Origin: Sphingomonas sp. OV641
GTDB taxonomy: Bacteria; Pseudomonadota; Alphaproteobacteria; Sphingomonadales; Sphingomonadaceae
Reading direction: 5' to 3'
Assembly (NCBI RefSeq): GCF_900109205.1
Contig: NZ_FNZB01000001.1
Location: forward strand, 1,054,001-1,118,000
DNA: 64,000 nt
A model generated the notes under the pieces. That model was not told the origin of the DNA, searched no databases, and saw only the letters and a list, made by a program, of their open reading frames with translations. Shown piece after piece: positions 8,431-17,170 of the stretch (the stretch's first letter is position 1; each line of letters begins with the position of its first letter). Position numbers and translations under genes: made by a program.

Positions 8431-9747
8431 TCAGCGCGACACGCCGATGTCGCCGCTCGAGATTTCGCCAGCACGCGGCGCACCACGATCGTTGGCGATG
8501 TCTGCCTTCCAATCGCCGTACTTGCCGAACTCATTGCGAGCGATGGCGCGGGCGTGAACCTCGTCCGGGCCGTCGGCGAGGCGCAGCGTGCGCTGCGACG
8601 CCCAGGCGTGCGCGAGACCGAAGTCCTCCGCAACGCCGCCGCCGCCATGCGCCTGCACCGCATCGTCCAGGATCCGCAGCGCCATGTTTGGCGCGAAGAC
8701 CTTGATCATCGCGATCTCCTGGCTCGCGGCCTTGTTACCAGCCGCATCCATGGTCTGCGCCGCCTTGAGACAAAGAAGACGCGTCATCTCAATCTCGATG
8801 CGGCCCTGGGCAATACGCTGCTCCCATACCGAATGATCGGAAATGCGCTTGCCGAACGCGACCCGGCTGAGCAGCCGCTTCGCCATCTTCTCCAGCCCGA
8901 CTTCGGCCACGCCGATGGTGCGCATGCAGTGATGGATGCGGCCGGGCCCGAGCCGACCCTGCGCGATCTCGAACCCGCGCCCTTCGCCAAGGATCACGTT
9001 CTCGACGGGCACGCGGACGTTGGTGAAGCTGACCTCGCCATGGCCGTGCGGCGCATGATCATAGCCGTAGACCGAAAGCATCCGCTCGATCTTGATACCC
9101 GGCGTATCCATCGGCACCAGGACCTGGCTCTGCTGCTGGTGACGCGAGCCCTCGAAGCTCGTCTTCCCCATCAGAATGCCGATCTTGCAGCGCGGATCGC
9201 CAACACCCGACGACCACCATTTGCGACCGTTGATGACGTAATGATCACCATCCCGCTCGATCCGAGTTTCGATGTTGGTGGCGTCGGAGGACGCAACGGC
9301 CGGCTCGGTCATGAGGAACACCGAGCGAATCTCGCCATTCATCAGCGGGCGGAGCCATCGCTCCTTCTGCTCCAGCGTGCCGTAACGGTGCAGCACTTCC
9401 ATGTTGCCCGTATCCGGCGCGGAGCAGTTGAAGACCTCGCTCGCCCAGCCGATCTTTCCCATTTCCTCGGCGCACAGCGCATATTCGAGGTTGGTGAGCT
9501 GCGTTCCTTCGAACTTGAAGGTGTCATCAACATGCTGCTGGCCCGAATGCGGTGGCATGAAGAAGTTCCACAGGCCCGCCTCGCGCGCCTTGGCCTTGAC
9601 TTCCTCGATGACCGGGATGACCTTCCACTTGTCGCCGCTATGCGCCTGTTCGTGATATTCGGCCTGGCGCGGCGCGATTTCCGCGTCGATGAAGGCTTTC
9701 ACGCGGTCCCGGAAGTAGGTCTCGCGCTCGGTCAAGGTGAAGTCCAT
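8431..9747 (-). CDS. Acyl-CoA dehydrogenase family protein (ACAD10/11- or LvaC-like)
   Basis: A 438-residue dehydrogenase starting at the ATG at 9747 ([14 protein letters not shown] is the family N-terminus; an upstream in-frame start is less likely). It has [15 protein letters not shown] near residue 145, WWSSG, a central [19 protein letters not shown], and the C-terminal [11 protein letters not shown]. This pattern ([10 protein letters not shown]) marks the ACAD10/ACAD11-like branch. In human ACAD11 such a domain is fused to an APH kinase; here the kinase is a separate gene two places downstream. It is the first gene of the leftward operon and diverges from the tandem TetR regulator. Confidence 0.9.
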   Translation of the reverse strand: MDFTLTERETYFRDRVKAFIDAEIAPRQAEYHEQAHSGDKWKVIPVIEEVKAKAREAGLWNFFMPPHSGQQHVDDTFKFEGTQLTNLEYALCAEEMGKIGWASEVFNCSAPDTGNMEVLHRYGTLEQKERWLRPLMNGEIRSVFLMTEPAVASSDATNIETRIERDGDHYVINGRKWWSSGVGDPRCKIGILMGKTSFEGSRHQQQSQVLVPMDTPGIKIERMLSVYGYDHAPHGHGEVSFTNVRVPVENVILGEGRGFEIAQGRLGPGRIHHCMRTIGVAEVGLEKMAKRLLSRVAFGKRISDHSVWEQRIAQGRIEIEMTRLLCLKAAQTMDAAGNKAASQEIAMIKVFAPNMALRILDDAVQAHGGGGVAEDFGLAHAWASQRTLRLADGPDEVHARAIARNEFGKYGDWKADIANDRGAPRAGEISSGDIGVSR

Positions 9748-9865
9748 GGCATCCCTCCGCTTCGCTATTTGACCAAAGCTGTAAAGCGTACCGCATCTTC
9801 GGACAAGCACTCGAATCGGCGAGATGACCCCCTGCGTCGGTGAGGTTCCGGCGAATGCAAAAAGG

Positions 9866-9888
9866 GACTGTTCGTTCGAAAATTAGTC
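9866..9888. promoter_or_regulatory. Possible TetR operator in the divergent promoter region
   Basis: Between the divergent ACAD and TetR-type genes, the sequence gact...agtc flanks a central ttcgttcgaa. The palindromic core lies 16-38 bp before the regulator ATG. This is the usual place for an autoregulatory TetR operator. Only the imperfect palindrome and its location support the call. Confidence 0.35.
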
Positions 9889-9903
9889 GCTAGGATTGAT
9901 GGG

Positions 9904-11148
9904 ATGCAGGCTCGGGGGGAACCGGGCGGCGATGGAGAGGAGGTAGGCACACGTCGCTTTCGAGCAAAGCGCGAAGCCATCCTCGCCGCAGCTGCCGACG
10001 CGATCAATGAACAAAGCGCGAAGGGCATGACCTTCGCGGATGTAGCGCGGCGCGTGGGGCTGAACACCACAAGCGTCACCTACTATTTCAAGCGAAAAGA
10101 GGACCTGGCGGCCGCCGCGTTCGAGCATACGCTCGATTACCTGCTGGTCATGCTGGACACTGCGATGGAGGCGGAAACGCCGGAGGCGCGGGTCGAACGC
10201 TATCTAGCGCTCAACATGGCGCGGCTTGCCCGGGTGCAACGTGGCGAGGAACGCCAGATTGCCGGCCTGTCGGACCTGCGGGCGATGGAAGATCCGGTTC
10301 GCGCGCGCCTGATGGCGGGCTGGCGCGAGGTGTTCCGCCGCGCGCGCTTGCTCTGGGGCCCGACCGAAACCCGGGCCCAAACCGACCTGAATGGCGCCCG
10401 CGCGCACGTTCTGATGGAAAACACTTTCTGGCTGCCGGTGTGGTTGAACCGGTACGACATGGATCAGCTCGCCCGCGTCGAAACCTGTGTCATGGACGTG
10501 TTCCGGCGTGGCCTGGCGGCCAGCCAGGCCGAATGGGCGCCGCGCCCCCTTTCCTTGCCGCAAGACTCGTTGGAGGGACGCGACGCGTTCCTGCACGCCG
10601 CCACCCGGCTGATCAACGAGCTGGGCTATCGCGGAGCATCGGTGCAACGGATCGCCAGCGAGTTGAACGTCACCAAGGGCAGCTTCTACCATCACCTTGA
10701 TGCCAAGGATGATCTGGTGATCGCTTGCTATCAGCGCAGCTTCGACACGATCTCCGCGGCACAGCGACTGGCGGATGAGAAGGGCGGAACGCATTGGGAG
10801 CGGCTGTGCGCCATGTTCGCGACGCTGCTGGAAGTGCAATTTTCGGAGACGGCGCCGCTCCTGCGCACCACGGCGCTCAGCGGCTTGCCGATGTCCGTCC
10901 GCGCCACAATGGTCGACCGGTCGAACCGCATCGCACGGCGCTTCGCGGGCACGATCTCCGACGGGATCGCCGAAGGTACGATCCGCGCGGTCGATCCGCT
11001 GGTCGCGAGCCAACTGGTGATGGCATTCCTGAACGCGGCCTTCGATATGCGGAAATGGGCCTGGGCGATCCCGCGCGATCGTGCGGTGGCGCTCTACGCC
11101 TCGACCCTGGCGTTCGGCATGTTCGATGATCGGATGATCCGGCGCTGA
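9904..11148 (+). CDS. Transcriptional regulator with two TetR units in one chain
   Basis: A 414-residue protein containing two complete TetR helix-turn-helix regions. The first (about residues 18-65) has FADVARRVGLNTTSVTYYF followed by KRKEDLAAAA. The second (about 222-270) has VQRIASELNVTKGSFYHHL followed by DAKDDLVIAC. Each is followed by a helical stretch that would form a ligand/dimer domain, so one chain could mimic a TetR dimer. It diverges from the ACAD-ADH-kinase-SDR operon and probably represses it, with an acyl-CoA or substrate as inducer (inferred). There is no strong SD; the ATG at 9904 is the first in frame. Confidence 0.88.
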   Translation: MQARGEPGGDGEEVGTRRFRAKREAILAAAADAINEQSAKGMTFADVARRVGLNTTSVTYYFKRKEDLAAAAFEHTLDYLLVMLDTAMEAETPEARVERYLALNMARLARVQRGEERQIAGLSDLRAMEDPVRARLMAGWREVFRRARLLWGPTETRAQTDLNGARAHVLMENTFWLPVWLNRYDMDQLARVETCVMDVFRRGLAASQAEWAPRPLSLPQDSLEGRDAFLHAATRLINELGYRGASVQRIASELNVTKGSFYHHLDAKDDLVIACYQRSFDTISAAQRLADEKGGTHWERLCAMFATLLEVQFSETAPLLRTTALSGLPMSVRATMVDRSNRIARRFAGTISDGIAEGTIRAVDPLVASQLVMAFLNAAFDMRKWAWAIPRDRAVALYASTLAFGMFDDRMIRR

Positions 11149-11183
11149 TCCGCCCGGCTGATTGCTGACAACGGGTGTTTAAA

Positions 11184-11209
11184 AACGGCTGATGGCTGAG
11201 CCAGCCGTT
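11184..11209 (+). terminator. Hairpin after the tandem TetR gene
   Basis: aacggctg and cagccgtt form a perfect 8-bp stem 35 bp after the TetR stop codon, with an A-run before the stem (aaaaa at 11181). A short T-rich stretch follows only weakly, so this is a moderate terminator call. Confidence 0.45.
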
Positions 11210-11286
11210 CTGCGAAGTTGCGCCACGCAGCCACCCCGCGAGGCTAATCTGTCGGCACGCGGCGCGGACGGCCTATCTTGAAGGAA

Positions 11287-11318
11287 CAAGCTCCGGATCG
11301 GCGGCGATCCGGAGCTTG
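11287..11318 (-). terminator. Strong hairpin downstream of the MFS gene
   Basis: A perfect 13-bp inverted repeat (caagctccggatc / gatccggagcttg) with a 6-nt loop ends 45 bp beyond the stop codon of the leftward MFS gene. On the minus strand it is followed by a modest T-rich stretch. It is probably the terminator of that gene and may work in both directions. Confidence 0.65.
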
Positions 11319-11362
11319 CAGGTGTCGTTACTCAATCGGAAGTGCGACGCAGATGGCGCGGC

Positions 11363-12664
11363 TTACGTGCCGGCTCGCTTCATCAGCACGCCTGCGCGCC
11401 AATAGTGAAAGATCCCCCAAGGCGTCAGCATCGCCACGGAGAACATCGCCCAGCGCAGGGACTCAGGCCCGTACACCGGCTTCAGCATGTCGCTGATCTG
11501 CCCAACCGCGAACGGCCCCAGGCCGAGACCAAGCAGGCTGGTCGCGAGAAGCGTCAGCGCCGCCCAGGTCGCGCGGAGCCGAAGCGGGGCCAGGTGCTGG
11601 ATCATGGCATAGGTCGGCCCGATATAGGCACCGGCGAATATGGCGGCGACGAAGTAGGAGCTGAGCGCCAGCCAGAGATGATCCACGAAGTAGAAGCCGA
11701 GCGCGAACGGGAAGGCGATGACCTTCATGATCACGACCACGAAGCTCTGCGCGTAGATGCCCTTGTTACGGGCGGCGCGATCACAGAACCAGCCACCGAG
11801 CATGGCGGAGAACCCCGCCACGAACGCTGCGGGAAGCGCGACGTACTTCGAGACATCCAACATCGACATGCCAAGCGAGCGCTGCATGTAGCTCGGCCCC
11901 CAACCAGTCACGGCATAGCCGACCAGCGAGGTGATGGTGATCGCGGCGACGAGGTGGAAGGCGGCGCGATTGTGCCAGAGGGAAGCGATGCCCTTCCACA
12001 GGCCAATCGCCGGCGCGTCGGCCGGAGATGCGGGTGCCTTGCCGTCCGCGAGGCCACGGCGCGGCTCGACCACGAACAGCTTCATGATCACGGCAAGCGC
12101 AATGCCCGGCAAACCGACGACCATCATCGCCGCGCGCCAGCCGTAGGAGTGCGCCACAAAGCCGCCGATCACCATGCCAAGACCGCCGCCCAACAAGACA
12201 CCCAGCGAATAGATCGCCATGGCGCTCGCGCGCTTTTCCGGCGGATAAAGGTCCGCAATGATCGACTGGCTGGGCGGACCGAAACCGGCCTCGCCAATGC
12301 CAACGCCGATCCGCGCCAGCATCAAATGGGTGAAATTCTGTGCCACGCCGCACAGCGCCGTCATGGCGCTCCAGAAAGCCAGACTGATCGCGATGATGTT
12401 GCTGCGGCTCGATCGATCCGCCAGGCGTGCGATCGGCAGACCGAGCGTGGCGTAGAACAGCGCGAAAATAAGGCCCGACAACAGGCCGAGCTGAGCATCC
12501 GAGAGCTTCAGGTCAGCCTTGATCGCCTCCAGCAGAATGGCAAGGATCTGCCGATCCATGAAACTGAAAAAATAGGCGATGGTCAGCAGTGCCAGCGTCC
12601 AACCTCTCCTGCGGATCGCCCGCGCGTCGCGCTCGTCGTGCGACCACGTGGTGCTGGCATCCAT
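11363..12664 (-). CDS. MFS transporter (spinster-like)
   Basis: A 433-residue major facilitator with about 12 predicted membrane helices. It begins with a charged N-terminus, and TM1 contains YFFSFMDRQILAIL. The loop LPIARLADRSSRSNII matches MFS motif A, and RIGVGIGEAGFGPP is characteristic of spinster-type carriers. The ATG at 12664 is preceded by AGGAG at 6-nt spacing. It lies between the TetR gene and the TonB receptor; the latter shares its direction and is upstream of it. This suggests an uptake route in which the receptor crosses the outer membrane and this protein the inner membrane, for an organic acid or lipid-like substrate. The substrate is not known. Confidence 0.88.
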   Translation of the reverse strand: MDASTTWSHDERDARAIRRRGWTLALLTIAYFFSFMDRQILAILLEAIKADLKLSDAQLGLLSGLIFALFYATLGLPIARLADRSSRSNIIAISLAFWSAMTALCGVAQNFTHLMLARIGVGIGEAGFGPPSQSIIADLYPPEKRASAMAIYSLGVLLGGGLGMVIGGFVAHSYGWRAAMMVVGLPGIALAVIMKLFVVEPRRGLADGKAPASPADAPAIGLWKGIASLWHNRAAFHLVAAITITSLVGYAVTGWGPSYMQRSLGMSMLDVSKYVALPAAFVAGFSAMLGGWFCDRAARNKGIYAQSFVVVIMKVIAFPFALGFYFVDHLWLALSSYFVAAIFAGAYIGPTYAMIQHLAPLRLRATWAALTLLATSLLGLGLGPFAVGQISDMLKPVYGPESLRWAMFSVAMLTPWGIFHYWRAGVLMKRAGT

Positions 12665-12734
12665 ATCTCTCTCCTAATCGTGATCTTATCGCGGCAGCTT
12701 AAACGAGCCGCCGCGACAAGCCAGCCTGTCAACT

Positions 12735-12768
12735 CGGCTGCAACGCTTCGAAACAAACGTTGCAGCCG
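12735..12768 (-). terminator. Hairpin after the TonB receptor gene
   Basis: A perfect 11-bp inverted repeat (cggctgcaacg / cgttgcagccg) with a 12-nt loop starts 4 bp beyond the receptor stop codon, in the short gap before the MFS gene. No T-run follows. It may attenuate transcription into the MFS gene or stabilise the receptor mRNA. Confidence 0.55.
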
Positions 12769-12772
12769 TGAA

Positions 12773-15700
12773 TCAGAACCGCTGGGATACTGCTGCCTTC
12801 AGCGTAAAGCCAAGAGGTGATGCAGTGAAGCTGTCGTAATTCGGATCCAGCCGAGCGAACGGCGGCTCGCGATCGAAGATGTTGACTGCCGACAGGGTGA
12901 AGGTCGTGCCGCTTTCGAGCGCCAGGCGGTAGGTGGCATCGAACGTCCGCCACGAGCCAATCTCCTTGCCGCGCGTGTTGGCGGCACCGCCAAGCGCACC
13001 AAGGTTCGGCCCGAAAATCGCGGCGCCGCGCTGATCGGTATAACCGTCGACGTAATTGAACTGCAGCCGGAGCGAATGGGCGCCCGTGTCGCCCTGAACG
13101 TACCAGTTCCCGCGCCATTGCGGGATCGGATAGGACGTCGTCTGGAAGTTCAACTGACCCACGGCGTCGAACGCCGGCTGCACCAGCACGCCTTCGACCA
13201 CCAGATCATCGACCTTATAGTCGATGACATAGGTCGCAGCGCCACCCACCACGATGTCGACGGGGCCAAGCTCGCCGCGGTAATTGGCGGTGAAATCCAG
13301 ACCCGACGTCTTCACGTCAGCGCTGTTGAACACCTGCGCCCGCAGCCGGCTGACGTTGTTGATGCCGCAACCGGTTGCGTTGAAGGTGAAGCGGGCCTGC
13401 AGCGCCGCATAGGCAGGATTGCCGCAATTGGCCGAGCCGGTGGCGCCAAACAGCGCGTTTGTGAGGCCGGAGACGGGCTCGGACTCGATCGGCCCGGCGA
13501 ATTCGTAGCGCCAGTAATCGAGGCTGGCGTTGAACGGTCCGCTGTCGATCAGGACGCCGGCGTTGTAAGTGGTCGCGCTTTCGGGCTTGAGGTTCGGATC
13601 ACCGAACACCTCAACCGCACGGAAGCCGGTTCCGATCACCTGCAGCGACACCACCGAGCCGGAGAGGTTCTGCGGCGGCGGGCCGCGGAAGCTGGTTCCA
13701 ACGCCGCCGCGAAGGCCGAGCCAATCGGTCACTTCGACCTTCAGGCGCGCCTGCGGATCGAAGGTGGAGCCGACCGCGCCGCCATAATCCTCGTAGCGGG
13801 CAGAAAGTTGAAGGTTGATGGCGTTGATGATCGGAACCTGAAGTTCCGCGAAGAGCGCATAGACGTCTGCATCGGCGTCCTGCTCCGGATTGGTGCCAAG
13901 GAAGCCCAACGCACCCGTCTGCGGATTGCACGTGGCGTTAGGGTTCAGCGGCGTGCCGGGGCAGGGATAAACGGCGATGTTGGAATCGGCGTTCAGGCGT
14001 CGCTGAAAGGTGTTCTTGCGATACTGGCCACCAAGCGCGAAGCCAATTGCTTCATCTGCCCACAGGCGAACACCTGTGCGGCCGGAGATCGACATGTCGC
14101 CGACGAATTGCTGCGTGCGCAGCTTCGTATTGGGGGTGCGGAAGAACAGATCAATTGTCGAGGGATCGTTGATCAGCCCGGCGCCGGGCGTCAGGCTGAA
14201 GCCCGCCGGGTTGCGCGTGCCGGCATAGTTCGGGTTTGCCACGCCGTTCACGGCATTGGCGGCGACGCTGGTCGAGAAAGGATTGAAATAGGTGCAGCCG
14301 TTCGTGCCGGCCAGGCCGGCAAGCTGTGCCGGCGTCAGCCCCGCGCGTGACGCCGTGCTGGCATAAGCGCAATCAGGACCGCCGAACCCCGCCAGCGCGT
14401 TCTGCAACAGATCACCGAAGGAGTCGGTGCCGTCATAGTCACGCTCATATTGGCTGAAGGTGAAGCCGGTCGCGAAGTCGATGTCGCTGGATAGCTGGAC
14501 GTTCAAGTCCGCCGTGAAGCGGAACGCCTCCGTGTCACGCTTGGAAATAGCCGAACCGCGATCGTTGCTGTCACTCTGAAACAGCGGATTGCCGCCGAGC
14601 AGAAAGGGTCGGAACAGCACTGGCAGGCCAACCGCGCTGTCCAGCCCGCCGGCAGCATTGCGGGTGCACCCGGCCTGGGCGCCATAGAGGGCGCAATAGT
14701 CCTGCAGCGCCGGCGAATAGCCCGGGATGACGAACAGGGCATTGTTGCCGAGTGCCGCATTCGTGGAGGGCGGCAGCGTGGGAAGATAGCTCGGCGAGCT
14801 CGTCACCCGCGTGTTGGTGAAGGAGTAAAGGCCAGAGAAACGCAGCGACGCATTGTCCGCCACGTCGAACTCGGTTTCCAGATAGGCCTGCATGCGCTCT
14901 TCAGGCTCGACCAGATTGTCGAACTGGCCGAACTGGGTGAAGCAGCGATCGGTATTCGAGCCCGGCGCGCTGCGGAACCCGCCGAGGCCCTCGCATCCAA
15001 GATCCGTGGTCAGGTTGATCCCGCCAACGGTGCCGTTGAAGTCGAAATTGCCCGGATTGCCGCCGCCCGTCCAGGCGCCCTGCGGATTTTCGGGATAGGA
15101 TCGCACGGCGAAATCGCGATCGGTGAAGCGCAGTTCGGAGCGGCGCTGATATCCCACGGCGGCGAAGACGCGAAAGCCTTCCTGATCGTGGCCGAACGAC
15201 GCGGCGCCGCCGTAATCGCCCTTCGAACCATCAATCCAGCGATAGTCCCCGGAAACCAGAAACCCTTCCTGATCGATGCGGGTGATGAAGTTCACCACGC
15301 CCGCGATCGCATCCGATCCGTAGGTGGCCGCGGCGCCATCCTTGAGGATTTCGATGCGGCCGATCGCGGCGGCGGGGAACATGTTGACGTCAACGATCGG
15401 GATGCCGAGCCCGGAGGGGACCATTCGCTTGCCGTTCAGCAGCACCAGGGTGCGCTGTGGCCCGAGCCCGCGAAGGTTGACCGAGGCAACGCCCTCGGAC
15501 CCCTGCGCGCGATTGTCGAACTGGTTCGCGTCACCGACTGTGCCATTCGCCACCGTCAGATTCTTCAGCAGATCGACAGCCGTCGGCGCGCCCTGCTTGG
15601 CGAGTTCCTCACTGGAGATCACATCGACCGGTACCGCCAGATTTTCCGGCGTGCCGCGGATCAACGTGCCCGTCACGACAATATCGGGTGCCGATGAGGC

Positions 15701-15826
15701 TTCGGCTACATCAGGAGAGGTCTGGGCCGGAAGTGGATCGCCGCCAATCTGGGCCTGCGCCGTACCCATCGCGAGCGCCCAAGCGAGCGCAGACGCACTT
15801 ACCCGGACGAAAACCGCTTTCGCCAT
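12773..15826 (-). CDS. TonB-dependent outer-membrane receptor
   Basis: A 1017-residue receptor. The ATG at 15826 follows GGGAGAGAGAG and opens a signal peptide ending in an AQAQ-type cleavage site near residue 25. The plug domain has DIVVTGTLIRG, then VPVDVISSEEL and NLRGLGPQRTLVLLNGKR. The rest is a long beta-barrel ending in ...VSQRF, the terminal Phe expected for BAM-dependent insertion. Sphingomonads use such receptors for many non-siderophore ligands. The neighbouring acyl-CoA genes suggest a hydrophobic or carboxylic substrate, but this is inference. The earlier in-frame start at 15934 would place extra residues before the signal and is unlikely. Confidence 0.93.
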   Translation of the reverse strand: MAKAVFVRVSASALAWALAMGTAQAQIGGDPLPAQTSPDVAEASSAPDIVVTGTLIRGTPENLAVPVDVISSEELAKQGAPTAVDLLKNLTVANGTVGDANQFDNRAQGSEGVASVNLRGLGPQRTLVLLNGKRMVPSGLGIPIVDVNMFPAAAIGRIEILKDGAAATYGSDAIAGVVNFITRIDQEGFLVSGDYRWIDGSKGDYGGAASFGHDQEGFRVFAAVGYQRRSELRFTDRDFAVRSYPENPQGAWTGGGNPGNFDFNGTVGGINLTTDLGCEGLGGFRSAPGSNTDRCFTQFGQFDNLVEPEERMQAYLETEFDVADNASLRFSGLYSFTNTRVTSSPSYLPTLPPSTNAALGNNALFVIPGYSPALQDYCALYGAQAGCTRNAAGGLDSAVGLPVLFRPFLLGGNPLFQSDSNDRGSAISKRDTEAFRFTADLNVQLSSDIDFATGFTFSQYERDYDGTDSFGDLLQNALAGFGGPDCAYASTASRAGLTPAQLAGLAGTNGCTYFNPFSTSVAANAVNGVANPNYAGTRNPAGFSLTPGAGLINDPSTIDLFFRTPNTKLRTQQFVGDMSISGRTGVRLWADEAIGFALGGQYRKNTFQRRLNADSNIAVYPCPGTPLNPNATCNPQTGALGFLGTNPEQDADADVYALFAELQVPIINAINLQLSARYEDYGGAVGSTFDPQARLKVEVTDWLGLRGGVGTSFRGPPPQNLSGSVVSLQVIGTGFRAVEVFGDPNLKPESATTYNAGVLIDSGPFNASLDYWRYEFAGPIESEPVSGLTNALFGATGSANCGNPAYAALQARFTFNATGCGINNVSRLRAQVFNSADVKTSGLDFTANYRGELGPVDIVVGGAATYVIDYKVDDLVVEGVLVQPAFDAVGQLNFQTTSYPIPQWRGNWYVQGDTGAHSLRLQFNYVDGYTDQRGAAIFGPNLGALGGAANTRGKEIGSWRTFDATYRLALESGTTFTLSAVNIFDREPPFARLDPNYDSFTASPLGFTLKAAVSQRF

Positions 15827-15940
15827 TCTCTCTCTCCCAATGTTGGTTGGCGTCTGTGTGCGCCATACCGGTTCATCGAATAGACGCTGAGGGTTCCGCT
15901 GCGTCAAGCATGAAAACACGAGAGCAAAAGGCATTAAACG

Positions 15941-15976
15941 AAAAAGCGGCGACAGCCCCGCTGGGCTGCCGCCGCC
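15941..15976 (-). terminator. Rho-independent terminator of the small ACAD gene
   Basis: Read on the minus strand, a 12-bp GC-rich stem (ggcggcggcagcc-type arms, one G-U pair) with a short loop is followed directly by TTTTT and then TCGTTT. It begins about 25 bp after the stop codon of the dehydrogenase at 16001. This is the clearest intrinsic terminator in the window and separates the ACAD pair from the TonB receptor. Confidence 0.8.
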
Positions 15977-16000
15977 ATACTCATTGTTTTAGAACGCGTT

Positions 16001-17065
16001 TCAATAACCGTTTAGACGCGCGAAGCGATCGCGGTGATAAGAAGCCGTGCCCCACATGCTTTCCAGAACAGCAGACCGCTTCAGATACAGACCGGCGTCA
16101 TATTCATCGGTCATGCCGACACCGCCGTGCAGCTGAACCATTTCCCGGCTGACAAGGCGCAGCGTATCATTGGCGATCGCCTTCGACAGGCTGACCGCCT
16201 GATCGATGTCCGAGCGGCCAGCGTCAATCGCCTCGAGCGCGCCCTCCACGGCAGAGCGCATGAGTTCAAGCTCGGTCTTCATCTTCGCCATGCGGTGCTG
16301 CAGTGCCTGGAAGGTCGAGAGGACCTGCCCGAACTGCACGCGCTGCTTCAGGTAATCGAGCGTCTGATTGAACGCGCTGTCCGCCATGCCGAGCATCTCT
16401 GCGGCCGTCACGGCAGTGGCACGGTCGACAATCGCCTGGGTCAGGTCCGCACCGCCGAGCTTCTCGGCCGGAGCATCGCGGAATTCGATGTCCGCGTGGC
16501 TGCGGCTGTCCACCATCTTGCGGGCAGAAACGGTCACCCCCTCACCCTTGGCAACGAGGTACAAGCCGTCGGCGGCCACCACGATGAACACGTCGGCCCC
16601 GTCGCCCTCGGCCACGAACCGCTTGGTACCGCTGAGCTTGCCAGCGGAAACCGACGCCTTGATCGCGCCGCCGTGGACGGGCGCTTCGTCGATCGCGAGC
16701 GTCGCGACCGCCTCGCCCGAAGCCAGCTTCGGCAGCCACTCCTGCTTCGCCGCATCGGATGCGCCCATCACGATCGCGGTGGCCGCCACCGCGGTGGACG
16801 ACAAAGGCGACACGGCCAGGTTGCGCCCGAGCTGCTCGACCACCAGACCCAGCGACAGATAGCCAAAGGCAGACCCGCCGAATTCCTCCGGGATCACCAC
16901 GCCGGCCCAGCCCATCTGGCCGACGGTAGTCCACGCCTCAGGATCAAAGCCCTTTGCGGGAGCCGCATCGCGCAGCTTTCGGAAGGCCGCGATGGGGGAT
17001 TCATTGTCCGCCCATTCGCGCGCCATGTCCCGCAGCATCACCTGTTCGTCGTTCAACACCGCCAT
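16001..17065 (-). CDS. Acyl-CoA dehydrogenase family protein (small-subunit type)
   Basis: A 354-residue dehydrogenase starting at the ATG at 17065 (AVLNDEQVMLRDMAREW). It contains SGTKRFVAEG in the beta domain, RVQFGQVLSTFQALQH and LHGGVGMTDEYDAGLYLKR in the C-terminal domain, and ends ...RFARLNGY. The sequence parallels the 375-residue protein at 202-1329, including the last residues. It follows the 406-residue dehydrogenase by 105 bp, so the two probably form a heteromeric enzyme like those that oxidise steroid or branched side-chain CoA esters in actinobacteria. The specificity is unknown. An intrinsic terminator follows. Confidence 0.9.
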   Translation of the reverse strand: MAVLNDEQVMLRDMAREWADNESPIAAFRKLRDAAPAKGFDPEAWTTVGQMGWAGVVIPEEFGGSAFGYLSLGLVVEQLGRNLAVSPLSSTAVAATAIVMGASDAAKQEWLPKLASGEAVATLAIDEAPVHGGAIKASVSAGKLSGTKRFVAEGDGADVFIVVAADGLYLVAKGEGVTVSARKMVDSRSHADIEFRDAPAEKLGGADLTQAIVDRATAVTAAEMLGMADSAFNQTLDYLKQRVQFGQVLSTFQALQHRMAKMKTELELMRSAVEGALEAIDAGRSDIDQAVSLSKAIANDTLRLVSREMVQLHGGVGMTDEYDAGLYLKRSAVLESMWGTASYHRDRFARLNGY

Positions 17066-17097
17066 GTCATCAAACCCCAATCAAAGGACTTGCCGGG

Positions 17098-17126
17098 GAG
17101 GAGGAGCGTCTGGCGCACTCCTCCTC
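17098..17126. repeat. Hairpin in the gap between the paired ACAD genes
   Basis: gaggagga and tcctcctc form a perfect 8-bp stem around 13 nt in the 105-bp gap between the large and small dehydrogenase genes. It may tune the relative expression of the two subunits or be a dispersed palindrome. No T-run is present. Confidence 0.35.
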
Positions 17127-17170
17127 GACCCGGCCCTCTCCGACGCGTGTCTTGCCGCGCCTAACCGAAC

